Shown: positions 1-11,394 of the stretch, in pieces
Layout of the letters: each line of letters opens with the position of its first letter
Numbering within the stretch: the first letter of the stretch is position 1
NCBI GenBank assembly: GCA_031308135.1
Contig: JAHLJT010003656.1
Location: 73,240,984 to 73,304,983, forward strand
DNA: 64,000 nt
Direction of reading: 5' to 3'
Source of the DNA: Acheta domesticus
Lineage: Eukaryota > Arthropoda > Insecta > Orthoptera > Gryllidae
Translations under genes and position numbers: made by a program
Notes under the pieces: model-generated
Databases searched by the model: none
What the model was told of the DNA's origin: nothing
The model's input: the letters and a program-made list of their open reading frames with translations, nothing else

Positions 1-9
1 TATTCTGTT

Positions 10-129
10 TATCTGTTTATTTGTTTGTTAGCGAATATTTTGTCAACAAAAACTCGAAAAAAACGTTTATTATCTGTTTATTGGTTTGTTAGCGAATATT
101 TTGTCAACAAAACTCGAAAAAAAACTCTC
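10..129. repeat. Two-copy tandem duplication, period 61 bp
   Basis: Two adjacent near-identical copies share GTTAGCGAATATTTTGTCAA starting at 27 and again at 88, each followed by an ACTCGAAAAA tract. The window edge may truncate a longer array. No coding potential is seen. Confidence 0.8.
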
Positions 130-299
130 TTTTCTGTATTCGACTAGAATATGGTTTAAGATAGAGATCACAGAATTATGAAAACGTGCACAAAATTCAC
201 TTCTCCGCATAGCTCGTCACACACAGTTTTTAACTGTTTTTGACGTAAATAAATTTTTTAAAAAAAGTCTGGCTATTTCATCCGAAAATCACCTGACTG

Positions 300-542
300 T
301 TGCACCCGAAATCATTAAAATATTCACTTAATTCGACAGTTCAATTTGAATCAGTGCCAGAAGAACGCGCTAGACCATCCACATGTTTTTCAGATCTTGC
401 GATTGCAGATGCCCTTGACACTCCAGCTGATTTCGAACAAATGATACCGCCAATACAAATAAACAGACAACCGATGTTTTTGGACGACGCTAAGTTTCGA
501 AATCTCTGTAAAGTACCATCTTTAAAATACCGAGCAATTTAA
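300..542 (+). other. Unrecognised open frame, possible relic
   Basis: An 80-codon frame without an upstream ATG; the first in-frame ATG is internal. The translation is acidic and proline-containing, with a stretch reading DLAIADALDTPADFEQ, so the composition is more protein-like than the neighbouring AT-rich DNA. I do not recognise a family. No splice sites clearly bound it. It could be an exon fragment or a transposon relic; it could equally be chance. Confidence 0.15.
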
Positions 543-1566
543 GCGCACGCGTCAGTCTTTCTGTTTGTTAATAATTAACAAAATACAATGTCTCCTCATA
601 CACAATGCCAAATGTTTGTGACGTACACAATTCAGAGCTAGGCCATTAAAATTATTATTTACAAAATGCAGGATGTTCGCACGGGGCCGACTAGTTCCTA
701 TATATTTCATTATTAAAACTTCTTATTCTTCTCATTATTTTAAAACATTGCCGGGAGATCTTCCCTCTGATAGTCAAATTCCCCATTCTGAGTTTCATGT
801 TTTCTTTTATTCGTGTCTGGGAAGAAAATACCTGCGCTTGTTCCTTGCCGAAAATTGATTTTTTTCCCTCGAAAATGAGAGTATTTACAGAAAACAATTA
901 GCTCTCTTGCAATCAAATTAATTCAAGGTTCTCGTATTTGTGAAATTTGTACAAAGTAAAAATAATTTTTATTTTTGAGCAGCGTAATTGGTACATAACA
1001 CATTTAATTTATCACTTTCTTATTATATACACTATCGGTAATCGGCACAAATAGGTAATTATGTAATTACTAGTCGCATTCGGAAGCAAAAATTCTAGAG
1101 TACAAAACCTCACCAATGGTTTTTCAAAAAGTAGTACGCCCACTGCTCAAGGAAACACAATACTCTCGTGTAGTACTATACGAGAATAAATATTTCCTTC
1201 TTCACAAATCAACAGTTTTTACTTATCAAGAATATCAAAGAAATTGCTGTTTATTTTCCAAACACGTAATTAGCAAATATTTAATGGCAGTCTGCCTCTT
1301 CCTTGAAGCCATGTTGTCACACCTCACCAATCGAGAATTCAGTCGGTACACGCAGTATGAGAATATGCGGAAAACATAATCAAATATTTGCATTTTTTTT
1401 TTGCATCGAAACTCATTCTAATTGGTATTACCCCGAGTTCTTGAGTATCGAAACCACAAACACCTCTCAAAAGAACCGAGGCTGCATAATTCTCTTTGAA
1501 TTTCTGGGCGCTTTAGTAACATAAACAGGGCCACTACGACGTTTTGGTTATGAAAGTTTTCCACAC
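543..1566. other. AT-rich non-coding stretch, probable intron 1 of the aldo-keto reductase gene
   Basis: On the minus strand this lies directly downstream of the exon-1 splice donor at 1566-1565. Neither strand shows a continuation of the aldo-keto reductase barrel, so exon 2 must lie beyond the left edge of the window. No repeat or RNA gene was recognised here. Confidence 0.4.
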
Positions 1567-1635
1567 CTGCCAGGTGCCCAGTCCAACAATGGGCATTTTG
1601 TGGCCGTTGAAAAACACTACTTCTGTCGGGGCCAT
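1567..1635 (-). CDS. Aldo-keto reductase, first coding exon (partial gene)
   Basis: The exon starts at the ATG at 1635 and encodes 23 residues. These include NGHKMPIVGLGTWQ, the N-terminal beta-strand signature of aldose reductase-like aldo-keto reductases (family 1). Such enzymes are cytosolic NADPH-dependent carbonyl reductases. The exon ends in CAG at 1567 followed by a GTGTGG donor, in phase 0. The catalytic Asp, Tyr, Lys and His and the rest of the barrel are not in this exon and must lie on downstream exons to the left. The start is supported by a promoter about 70 bp upstream and by the family's usual short N-terminus. An upstream in-frame ATG at 1821 would add about 60 Arg/Ala-rich residues foreign to the family and lies beyond the inferred transcription start. 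The exon identity is fairly sure; the exact paralogue is not. Confidence 0.8.
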
Positions 1636-1702
1636 CTCTGGGAGGCGTGCTTTGGCTGCAGCGAACAGATGACGTACAGCTGGCGCCTGCGTGCGGTCGT
1701 GA

Positions 1703-1736
1703 CTGCCTCGTTCTCGCCACGTGCGGAACCTTATAT
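1703..1736 (-). promoter_or_regulatory. TATA/Inr core promoter of the aldo-keto reductase gene
   Basis: Read on the minus strand, ATATAAGG lies at 1736-1729 and GGCAGTCA follows, with CAGT at 1706-1703. The roughly 31-bp spacing from TATA to the initiator A fits an arthropod TATA plus TCAGT-type Inr. A CACGTG E-box sits between them at 1718-1723. The predicted 5' UTR is about 70 bp, and a GC-rich stretch (about 1640-1800) surrounds the promoter. Confidence 0.6.
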
Positions 1737-1831
1737 GCGCGCCTGCTGCCCTCGCACCCCGCCCTCGCTCCTGCGCACAGTGGACCGAGAAACGTACATT
1801 GGGAGAATAAGGAAAATTCATGGTAGTGATT

Positions 1832-3325
1832 TTTACATTCCCGTAGACGTACGTATAAACTGAGTAATACGTAGTATATGGAAAGTTATGTAATGTTGCG
1901 GAAAATCGATTTCGAGATTTTAACGGAAATACACGTTTTGGGGTCCCCTCATACCGAAAAACTGTTGGTTTTTTTTCAAAACGTCCGTCCGTCAGTCTGT
2001 GAACAACACTAGCGCCTTAACCATACGTCCGATTTCTTCCAAAATGGATGTCGATCGATCTGCATCTATTTGATGCGCCGCGATTTTGAAAAACTTTCTT
2101 CAAAATTTGGGGGTACTTTACATGAAGTCCCTCGGTCATTTTCAAAATTTCTCAAAAAAGGCTCCAAATTATTTCTTTAAATTTCTTGTAAGAATAGAGT
2201 AAAATGCACTTATTAAGGTGGCATAGGTCCCATTTTTACGGTTAACTCTGAATTTTCGAAAATTGCAAAAGTTTGAAATTTTTTCGGCGTCTTCCTAGAA
2301 CTACAAAATCGAAGATAGAGATTTTTCCTTCAAATAAAATTTGTTATAAAAAGTGAGATCTTTTATTAAGGTCATGAACATTTTTGAAAATTGTAGTAAT
2401 TCTTGCGCAATATTGCACGCAGTATTTGAAATTTTAAAAAATTACAAAAACCAGATTTTCTCTAAAACGGCTCCAAATTTTCTCTTTTAACTTTTGGTAG
2501 CGATAGTGCTAAATGTGCTTTATAAGATGACATGAACACCATATTGCTCTATTCTTTTGTTTTTTCAAAAATTACAAAAATATAATTTTTTTACTTGTCC
2601 CCCACGTCACTAGTATTTACATTAGCGGCGATTTGTTCACATTATTATATCAATGAGTACATGTGCTTTAAATAATGTCAACTAAAGTTTCTCTAAAATT
2701 GAATAGTTTTCTTTGGAAACTAGCTCAAAATTCTGTATTTTCAGAAACGCTCATACGCCACTATCTCAAAAATGGCTTCAAATTTTTTGTTCAAACTTTT
2801 TCGAACGGATAGTGCTAATCGCACTCTTTAATATGGCCTTAAGTTATTTTTGTTTTGTTTTCAAAAATTTCAAAATTTTTCAAAAAAACAAGTATAATTT
2901 TTTTTTGAAAGTTCTCTCGTACCATTAAAATGCACATTTCCAGCAATTTGTAAACACTATTGAATTTGTGAGTGTAAGTGCTTCAAATGACTTCAAATGA
3001 AGTTTTTCATAAAACTCAACAATTTTCTGTGAAAAAGCATTTGCAGTAGCGCTTAAACGCCATTTTCTTGAAAACGGCTCCAAATTTTTCAACGAAAATT
3101 GCCATTTAGGACTAGGTTTAACTGTTTTTTTAATAATCCTAAAATAATATTTTGTTCTACTATTAGGAAATCGAAAATTTAATAAAATGTCAAAAAAAAT
3201 GTAGTTTGGGGCGGTGATAGATGGCAGTTGTGAAGAGTATTGGTAAGTCCCAATAGCTAGCCGACACCAAACGAAATAGAAAACTAATATGGGGAAGTCT
3301 GTGCCATTCTGTAGCACCACTAGTT
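1832..3325 (+). repeat. Repeat family R, copy 1
   Basis: Unclassified interspersed repeat. Its 5' end resembles CTTTCCCGTATACGTACGTA (here diverged), and it ends in CTGTAGCACCACTAGTT. A short GTCCGTCCGTCAGTCTGT tract lies near 1981. Four degenerate internal units are marked by GGCTCCAAATTT-like motifs at about 2161, 2470, 2773 and 3065, so the period is about 300 bp. No conserved ORF is seen. It starts about 130 bp upstream of the aldo-keto reductase initiator. Confidence 0.85.
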
Positions 3326-4580
3326 TTATTTGTTGCCTTTTCGTTGACGCACCGCGCCTCTGAACCCTTGTTTGGTCGGTGAGCGCTGAATCCTTCGTTA
3401 ATATTTTTTGTCAAGTCTCCTCACTTCGCAGTGAGGTAGCGCCTTTCATCCCTTCAGCCTGGGACTCGGCGCGGTTAGATGTCGGTGTTCCTAGACCAGT
3501 GTTGTCAAGTTCGATGCCACGGGCGGGAGGACCGTGGCACGATTGCCACGACGAAATCGTCCCTCCACGCTGTTCATTACTCCGCCACCAGTCAACGCCA
3601 TCCCTATTGTAAAACGGTGTGGTTACTAATCGGTTCCTGTCCTGACGCTAGTTGCACAGATATGCTCGTGGCATGCTACGGTGCCACGACGCGTGCCACT
3701 ACAACCAGTAGAAGACCTTGACACCACTGTCCTAAACAGTCACCAAACCAGGTGCCCAGGATGTCTCGAATTATCTTTACTTACCTGACTTCACGGAACG
3801 TAGTAACGAATTCGCCTAGCGAAGAAGCCTTTCTATTTAATTTGGCGCCAACACTGGTTGACAAAAATACCTTCAATTTCAACTATCTTTCGCCGCCTCT
3901 TCAATTTTTTTCAGCCTGATATATATACAATAGAAGCTGAGGGAAAAATAAAACATTGAAACACGTTTCTCATTGTATTGGCTGGGGAAGAGCTTGTAAA
4001 TCTATCTTATCACCCATAAATCTGCTCCAAAAACGAATAACCAAAATTTGCCTAAAAAAACATAGTCTATCCAACTGATCTATTCACCGACTTCAAAGTA
4101 CTAAGCATGAAGGGAAATTACCTCAATATTTTACTAAATTATGTTAACAAAAATAAACAAAAATTTGCATTATTTTCTGATAATTACCACAAGACGCTCA
4201 GACACTTCACATTTTTTTAAACCAAAGATTCTTACAAACTGCTGGGTACAATCGTAGTGCTCATTTTGACCCAAGACTGTATAACAATATTGTTGAAAAA
4301 TACCCCCAATTATCTACTGCAAATTACAATTTAAATACAAAATAAAAACCTAATTCAAAAAGTCGTATTATAATTTATATGGTTCGTGTAGAAGTTTGCT
4401 GATCTGACACATGTAATAGTTATTTTGTCCTTTATGTAATTTATATTAATTTATTTATGACTACTTTTTAAGACCTTTTATACGAAATCCGTTGAACACG
4501 AGTTTCGCTCTTTCAAGAGTGTGCTCTTTCAAGGGTCTTTTTATGTTACTAGTATGTAATGTTTATTGCTAGCAATCAAT
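3326..4580. other. Unannotated stretch
   Basis: A moderately GC-rich part (about 3330-3800) contains a short CTCACT/AGTGAG hairpin near 3420 and is followed by AT-rich DNA. Small open frames here show no family signature. I see no gene, RNA or resolved element. Confidence 0.4.
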
Positions 4581-4634
4581 GTATTATTATTATTATTATT
4601 ATTATTGTTGTTGTTGTTGTTGTTATTATTAATA
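4581..4634. repeat. Trinucleotide microsatellite (TTA)n(TTG)n
   Basis: A run of TTA units passes into TTG units and back to TTA. The poly-Ile/Val and poly-Asn frames read through it are artefacts of the repeat. Confidence 0.95.
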
Positions 4635-5350
4635 CCATCTCCGCAACCGATTGCTCTAGAAGGCTGATATCTTGGGAACCTACGACATTTTTTATTCTCT
4701 TTCATATGCGATTCGCAATTATCGATTTGGTTTGGGGGCACTTTTCACCTCTTTATTCAGCTATACTCTTTATACTCTTTATACACTCTGTCGATATTCG
4801 TACGTCATCATACGGTACTTCTTTAGGTAGGGAAGTGTTAGTTGGTCGAACAAAATGGGATTTTTCAGTCTTCTATGTATTCATTGACTCATTATTGCAT
4901 TCACTTCCTTTTGTAAAGTCTTCAGATTTCATTAGAGTCATTGCTAAGTAAGAGCAAAATTATAGTTGTGACATCTTTTCTTCATTGCCAATATTAAATA
5001 TTTTCCAAGAGTTGACATTGCACAGTCACTCAATTTTTTTTCTTCTTCTTTTTCCTCCAGAAGATCACCTATATTTTCCTTATCTGTCATTTCGTCAACA
5101 TAGGAGGAATGTGCACAGCGTCAATCATATTTTCAAAAATGAGGTCAACATCTTCCTCCAGAAATAAGTTCAGCAGTTGATAGAGGCCTTTATTTTTTTC
5201 TATCATTCCCGAAATAAGCAGAATTTTTCTAGAGGATAAATAATTATATTGAAGAATTGTTTAGAACAATGATGCAACAAAGCAGGATAAGACACTATCT
5301 CCAAGATGAGATAATTGTATCGGAAACGGAAATATGAACCAGTAGTTACA
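4635..5350. other. Unannotated AT-rich stretch
   Basis: Short open frames occur on the plus strand, but none carries a recognisable domain or convincing splice signals. Nothing else is identified. Confidence 0.4.
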
Positions 5351-5355
5351 CATCT

Positions 5356-5412
5356 GGGAGCTGCGGTGGCTCAGTGGTTGGGTAAGGCACTGGCTTCTTG
5401 ATCTGAAAGACC
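5356..5412 (+). repeat. tRNA-derived SINE head (A-box only)
   Basis: The segment resembles the 5' half of a tRNA: GGGAGCTGCGG, then a perfect A-box TGGCTCAGTGG at 5367-5377, then D-arm and anticodon-stem-like sequence. The expected B-box (GGTTCRANNCC) is absent because the sequence breaks off where the Tc1-like MITE begins. This is how tRNA-derived SINEs start; it is not a functional tRNA gene. Confidence 0.55.
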
Positions 5413-5416
5413 TATA

Positions 5417-5555
5417 GTGCGATTTTTCTAACTTTGCCCCTCAAGCTCTTATAGCCGCGATGGAATACGGCGGGACGACTGAGAACGTCGCGAATATTCG
5501 TGACATATTCCTTCGTGAACTCAGCCCTTGAGGGGCAAAGTTAGAAAAACCGCAT
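5417..5555. mobile_element. Tc1/mariner-like MITE (139 bp)
   Basis: The terminal inverted repeats are about 29 bp (TGCGATTTTTCTAACTTTGC on the left, the complement with two changes on the right). TA flanks both ends (5415-5416 and 5556-5557), as expected for a TA target duplication. No coding capacity. The TIR is related to that of the MITE at 32231-32400. Confidence 0.7.
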
Positions 5556-5566
5556 TATGATTTTTT

Positions 5567-7145
5567 ACTTTCCCGTATACGTACGTATACACGGAGTGAT
5601 ATACGTAGTATAGGGAAAGTTATGTAATGCTGCGCGAAAAAATGGCCAATTTTCGGCGGAAAAAAATTTAATTGCCGGGCCGTGAAAACGAATAAGTGGA
5701 TAAAACCAGTTGCTAAATTAAGAAAAAAAAATCCCCTAACACGTGGTGTAGCCAGAAACCCTGATTTCTAGGTTCTTGATACCGAAAACCCAACTGAAAG
5801 GAAAACGTCCGTCTGTCCGTCCGTCTGTGAACACTGCTAGCGCCTAAACCATACGTACGATTTCTTCCAAAATGGATATTCTCCAATCGATCTGATTCTA
5901 GTCAAAGCTTTGAGATTTTGAAAAAAATTCTTCAAAATTTGGGGGTACTTTATATGAAGCCCCCCGGGGATTTTCAAAATTTTCTCAAAAACAGCTCCAA
6001 ATTTTTTATTTAAATTTCTTGTATGAATAGAGTAAAATACACTTTTTAACATGGCACAGGTCCGATTTTCACGTACAGCTCTGAATTTTCGAAAATTGTG
6101 AAAGTTTGAACTTTTTGCGGCGTCTTTCTCCAACTACAAAATTGAAGATAGAGATTTTTTCTTCAAATAAAATTTGTTCTGCGTATTGAGTTCTTTAATA
6201 AAGGTCATGTAAATGTTTTTCAAAATTTTGATAGTTTTCGTGCAATATTGCGTGCAATATGTGCAATTTTAAAAAATTACAAAAACAAGATTTCCTCAAA
6301 AACGGCTCCAAATTTTTTCTTTAAACTTTTGGTAGGGATAGTGGTAAATGTACTCAATCAATGACATAAAAGCCATTTTGGTCTATCGGTTGTTTTTTTC
6401 AAAAATTACAAAAATGTAAATTTTTTTACTTGTCTCTCACGTCGTTAATATTTTTACTATCGGCGATTTTTTCACATTATTATACTTACGAGTACATGTG
6501 CTTTAAATAATGTCAAGTAAAGTTTCTCGAAAACACAACTGTTTTCTGTGAAAAGTAGCTCAAAATTTCGCATTTTCAGAAACACTCAAACGGCATTTTC
6601 TCATATATGGCTGCAATTTTTTTCTTGAAACTTTTGTAACGGATAGTACTAATTACACTCTTTAGTATAGCGTAAAGAGTATTTTGAGTTAGTTTTTTGT
6701 TTTTTCAAAAATTATATAATTGTAATTTTTTGAAAGATCTCTCACATCTTTAATATGCACATTACCAGCAATTTGTAAACATTATTATATTTGTGAGTGT
6801 ATGTGCTTCAAATAACTTCAAATAAAGTATTTTGAAAACTCTAACATTTTCTGTGAAAATAAACTTCAAATTTCGCACTTTTAGTAGCGCTAAAACGCCA
6901 TTTTCTCTTAAACGGCACATAATTTTTTAAAAGAAAATTGCCATTTGTGACTAGGTTTTTGTGTTCTTTAATATTCTACAATTAATGTTTTCGTTCTACC
7001 AATAGGAAACCGAAAAAAAAGTACTTTTGGCGGTGATAGATCACAGCCGGCAAGAAAGAGTTTATGGCAATTCCGAATAGCTAAGACCCAAGGAAATAGA
7101 AAACTAATACGGGAAAGTCTGTGCCATTCTGTAGCACCACTAGTT
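5567..7145 (+). repeat. Repeat family R, copy 2 (complete reference copy)
   Basis: About 1.58 kb. The 5' end carries a near-palindrome (CTTTCCCGTATACGTACGTA pairing with TACGTAGTATAGGGAAAG). The tract GTCCGTCTGTCCGTCCGTC lies at about 5810-5830. Four internal units are marked at about 5993, 6303, 6608 and 6913, spaced 310, 305 and 305 bp. The 3' end is TGTAGCACCACTAGTT. A short minus-strand frame (5837-6133) is partly conserved between copies but has no recognisable domain. Confidence 0.85.
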
Positions 7146-7599
7146 AATGGTTGACAAAGAATTTTTCAAGTTACTCAATAAACGTAAATAAAATCTTCAC
7201 TATGTAACATAACAGGCGCGGATCCAGAAAGTATATTGGGGGGGGGGAGAATTTTCTCTCACTCTTTTTCTCTAGTATATAATATATATCCTGAACATGA
7301 CAAATAATTTATTATATAATATAATATAATATTCTAGCGAAATATTAAAATGATTATTTAGTGAATTACTGTATGTTGTAAAAATTTATTTATTAGCAAA
7401 ATCATTGAATTTAAAGTTGCTAAATGATGGACAATTATAATATAATTTTCCGTCTATTATTCAGTTGTGAATGTTTATGATTTAAATAAAAACACAACAA
7501 ATTTACGTAAATATTTACATTTTATTTAATCATACAACAAAAGAATATTACATGTTTTATTTTTAGACTTTCACAATACTATTCTATGGCTCCCCATTT

Positions 7600-7856
7600 T
7601 CGAAAATCGATCCACCTCTTCTTCTGGCTTTAATACGATATCATGGGGAATGTGTAATAACGCCAATCCAATTAATCTTTCCTGAAGCATTGTTGTTCGA
7701 AGCTAAGTTTTTTAACAGCTCAATGAGGAAAAAGACCGTTCAGAACTTGAGATTGTGACTGGCAAAGTACTGAGAATCTGGAGGAAATTTTGAATTATAG
7801 GATAAATATCTTTATCACATCTCTCAAGAGTTTCGAGAGCAGAATCTGGAAGATTA
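7600..7856 (-). pseudogene. hAT1 transposase, C-terminal piece (dimerisation domain)
   Basis: Minus-strand reading gives DSALETLERCDKDIYP, then LPVTISSSERSFSSL, the core of the hAT C-terminal dimerisation domain. A frameshift and stop separate this from LRTTMLQERLIGLALLHIP, which normally follows directly. The upstream continuation is found across the hAT2 insertion at 10668. This is the class of hAT transposase often annotated as '52 kDa repressor of the inhibitor of the protein kinase-like'. No activity is expected because of frameshifts and insertions. Confidence 0.75.
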
Positions 7857-8118
7857 CAGTCACTCAGAGGCGTGCGGTGATTACTTGGTATACCCCAGCT
7901 GCTCGCGGCCAACCAGATTCCCCCACTCAAACGCATACAAAGTAGTCGCGCAACAGGAGATTTTTTAACACAACCGTGAAACAATATTTAAAAAATAAAA
8001 AATTCCAACATTCAATATATCACTCTTACACAAGATATATTTTCATGCAAGAAAAAGTAAATTATCGTAACTTACAGAACAGGAAAATGAAGTCTGCTTT
8101 CTGCAAATGATGCTGCAA

Positions 8119-9361
8119 TCAACGAAATGTAAAATCCATTCTTCTTTCATGACTAGCAAAATGCTGCATAGTTTTTTCGAAAAATGAATGTGTGTGTCTT
8201 ATGTCCTCCAGTAGAGATGTTTCGATAGAGAGTAAGGCTAAATTGGTTAATCTCTTTTCACTTGTTCTGTTTCGAGCATAAGTTTTTATTCTTTTCAGAG
8301 CCGAAAACGATCTTTCTACAGATGCTGTTGATACAGGAATAGAACAAATCAGTGATACAAGGCGTGTAAGTTGTGGAAAGCATGTGGATAGCGACATGGA
8401 ATTCAAAGTTTTCAGTAGTTCATATGGGCTTTTCTCTTGAAACTCTTCGGTGCAATAAAATACAGTAAGTTCATTGCGTAATCTTACTTCATCAAAATTA
8501 CTCCCATAAGCTCCAAGCAAGCTAGAAAATTCCTTCTGGGGAAATTGTTTCCTGTATGTGTTATACTTGCTAATATCTTTTGATATTAATTCCAAGAACT
8601 GCAAATTTCCATAGTCTTGAAATCTAATCTCCAACTGCTTGTCCACATTATCAAAGATTTCGTAATATAGTCGCTTGTAATTTACATTGACTCTCCTAGA
8701 TTCTTCGCCAACTTCTCTTATGGTTTCAGAATGTACACTTTCATACTCGCTTCTCATATCAGCTATATTTCTTCGTGTTTCTTTAATTTTTTGTCTACAG
8801 TAACCGATGTCATGTGCTTTTGTTTGGAGAATGTTGTACAATATTCCCGAGAACGAAAAGATTTTATCAAAAGTTCTCAACAAAAAGCAAAACAAAAAGT
8901 CAGATAAAATTGACAAATAACCACTAACAGGAGCCAATATATCATTTTCAACCTCGTCTTGGTTATTGAGCATAGTAGTGAATACATTCTGAAGATCATT
9001 TCTGTGCATATACACAGTGTTGACAAGTCGCTCTGTATAGTTCCATCTAGTTGGGCAAACAGATGGCAATCGTCTTTGTAGAAAATTGTCAAGAAATTTT
9101 GCTCGTTTTGGTGACCGCGAGAAGAAGGCAGCAATACCACTCAAATTACTAAAGAAAATTTTACATTCTCTGATGTTATTAACACTACGTGAAAGTACTA
9201 AATTCAATACATCATTCATACATCAATTTTGTTATCTGCTGTAATTGTGCTAAGGCTGGTGTTGGCCTACCGTTTTCAATCACCTGCTTCTTCTCATGGA
9301 ACTGCCTCGTTGAAAATGGTCTCCTCAAAATATCATCAATTACACACTCACTGGAAGACAT
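8119..9361 (-). pseudogene. hAT2 transposase, internally deleted (ZMYM1-like hAT)
   Basis: An N-terminal segment starts at the ATG at 9361 and contains IDDILRRPFSTRQFHEKK, a common start in ZMYM1-like hAT transposases. It runs out of frame at about 9212. A 366-codon open frame (9219-8119) then resumes well into the catalytic region. It contains CPTRWNY, equivalent to the conserved DTRW motif, and ends with the dimerisation core PVSTASVERSFSALKRIKTY. The stretch that would hold the first catalytic aspartates is missing, so the product should be inactive. Families of this kind usually encode 600-800 residues. The long C-terminal frame is well preserved, so the copy may be fairly young. Confidence 0.75.
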
Positions 9362-9529
9362 ACTACACACAATAGTTCCAGAATATCTGTTAGATTTCAC
9401 AAATCACGTATTAATACAGAGCGTAATTACTACAAATCTTCACGAAATACGAGAAAACACGACAATACGTCACTGCAATGGAACACCACTACGTCACACA
9501 CTGCTCTGCCACGCACACTGATTCTCTAA

Positions 9530-10659
9530 GAAGAGTAACCTGGGCTACTCAAAAATTCGGGGATTTTTGGGTTTTGATCACGTGAGTAAGAACTACCTTA
9601 CTCAGAAATATTAATAAAATCTCTACTTAAATTTTTGTTCACTGTTATTAACGCAAGAGAGAAATATATGCTCTATAATAATTTTATAAGTTACAAACTT
9701 CTCGACAAAGGGTACGGTAATTTATATTAACGAAATATGTCATTTAAAATAATTTTGCTTCGTGGTAGCACTGGCAGTAATGTGACTGGGTTGCTCTCAT
9801 CTGCCCTCTAGTGGGGAGTACTGCAATCACGTTCGCCAGGAGACGCCTGGCCACGAAGCAAAGGGAAGGGGAGAAACGTCATCAATCCCCAGCTAGCTGA
9901 ACAGGAGCATAGTATCGGCACGGTTCCCCCCTGCCCGCCGCGTGCCGCGGGCCCAGTGAAGTATAGAGAGATTCATGTAAGAACAAGCAATTTTGACAGC
10001 TAGTGCTGGCAACATAACCGAAGGTTCTGTGGTCGTTGAGTCCTTGATCCCATTGAACTCTCCTTCCTCGATTCGTTCGTTTGCAGTTGGCTAACTTGTA
10101 AATGGTTTCCACGCTTCCTTTTGTCATGTCCTCGTCCGACAAAAATATAGTGCGCCACGAGAAATAATTGAAATTAGGAAGTGCAGTGCTATGTGCTCTT
10201 CTGTAAAAATTTATTTCTTTCATACACATTATATGGAATTTACTTTTTGTGTGATAAGTATTATGTTTATTTTAAAACCGAGTCTTGAATGTAAGGTGCG
10301 TACTGGTGCACGTGTTTCTGAACAGCTGCCGCGGCGGAGGGATACTTCTCTGAATTACATGTGATGTTCACTTGTTTAGCGAACTGTCACTTTTGCTTTT
10401 TCTTACGTGAATTCTTCTATAGATGCGCGCGCAGCAGTCTTTCCCAGCGACAATGACAGAGCTGGGGCAGAGCCGAGAGGGCCCTTGCAGCGCTCTTGAG
10501 GAAGAGCAATGGGCCGACCGAAAGATCGCAGTAGAGTATACAGTGGGTGCAATATTTTGATCACATGACATAGGGTACATTGTTCTCAAGATTCATTTAA
10601 TTCTCATTATTGCTTACCCCACCAGTGCTGGGGTTGCTGGGGTTGAATGCACGCCACTG
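9530..10659. other. hAT2 5' non-coding region
   Basis: Lies between the transposase start and the right TIR of hAT2. It includes a GC-rich stretch (about 9830-10060) that may hold the transposase promoter. Short frames on both strands show no family signature. Confidence 0.45.
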
Positions 10660-10667
10660 CAGTCACT

Positions 10668-11195
10668 TAAGGATTTTTTGCAGTTTCCAGTTACGTTGCC
10701 AACGTGCAATTTCGCCTTTCAGTTTTAAAATTTGCATGTCTTTGCCTCCTTCCAGTAAATTGCCAAATCTTTCAACGAGACAATTGATAACTTCTCTAAT
10801 TTGTTCGGAATTCAAGCTAATCACATGTTCAGGAAGTAGTAAAATTAACTGGAAAGCATCTAGTACATCCTGAGAGAATCGTGATTTTAAATCATGTATA
10901 ATATTATCCAAAAGAGTAGAACCAATATGTAGAAATTGTGTAGAAATCCTGGCAATTGTCTACTTCTGGATTAGTGCGATTTGTTTGTCGACCGCAAGTT
11001 CGGGGCTTTTTCATATCAATATTTAATTTTTCTGTCATTTTCTTCGCATTGTTAAATATTTCACAAAGGTGTTCCTCTACTTCTTGTCGACGGTTCTCCA
11101 GTGTTACAATCAATGATTGCACAATTTTCACTGCTTTTGCCAGGTCTATAGTTTTCTTTTGCAATAGGACGCTGAGTGGAAGCGTGAGCGATAAT
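10668..11195 (-). pseudogene. hAT1 transposase, middle piece
   Basis: Reads PLSVLLQKKTIDLAKAV, then RTCGRQTNRTNPEVDN, then a frameshift into DNIIHDLKSRFSQDVL. This order (LQ-K motif, GRQ-R-NP motif, I-DLK-RF motif) is characteristic of the '52 kDa repressor'-type hAT transposases just before the C-terminal domain. The segment directly abuts the 10660-10667 target duplication of hAT2 and ends near 11195, where an unrelated insertion begins. Frameshifts at about 10910 and near the hAT2 junction show that it is a pseudogene. Confidence 0.75.
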
Positions 11196-11394
11196 ACGAG
11201 GCCCTACCACCCGGTATAGTTGTGGCCAGCTAAAAAGACCAGCTAACGTGACAACTTTTGAAAAATGCCCCTGTCGGATGAGAACATGTACTCATACTCG
11301 ATGTAAGGTAGTTTCGTTTCGTTTTGTGTTGGCACATGCCGTTGCCAACCTTCACACAATTACCCCACATATATTACGTTTACGGGGTAGGGAC

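Larger units (their letters stand above)
7865..10659 (-). mobile_element. hAT transposon hAT2 (2795 bp) nested in hAT1
   Basis: The ends are CAGAGGCGTGC (7865) and, inverted, CAGTGGCGTGC (10659), flanked by a perfect 8-bp target duplication CAGTCACT (7857-7864 and 10660-10667). The insertion lies inside the hAT1 transposase coding sequence: removing it brings the middle and C-terminal coding pieces together apart from a frameshift. It carries its own diverged, internally deleted transposase on the minus strand. Confidence 0.9.

Noticed and set aside
3841..3862. TTTGGCGCCAACACTGG resembling an LTR primer-binding site
   Set aside because: No LTR ending or matching downstream LTR and no interior genes nearby.
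4541..4741. Poly-Asn and poly-Ile frames
   Set aside because: Translations of the TTA/TTG microsatellite.
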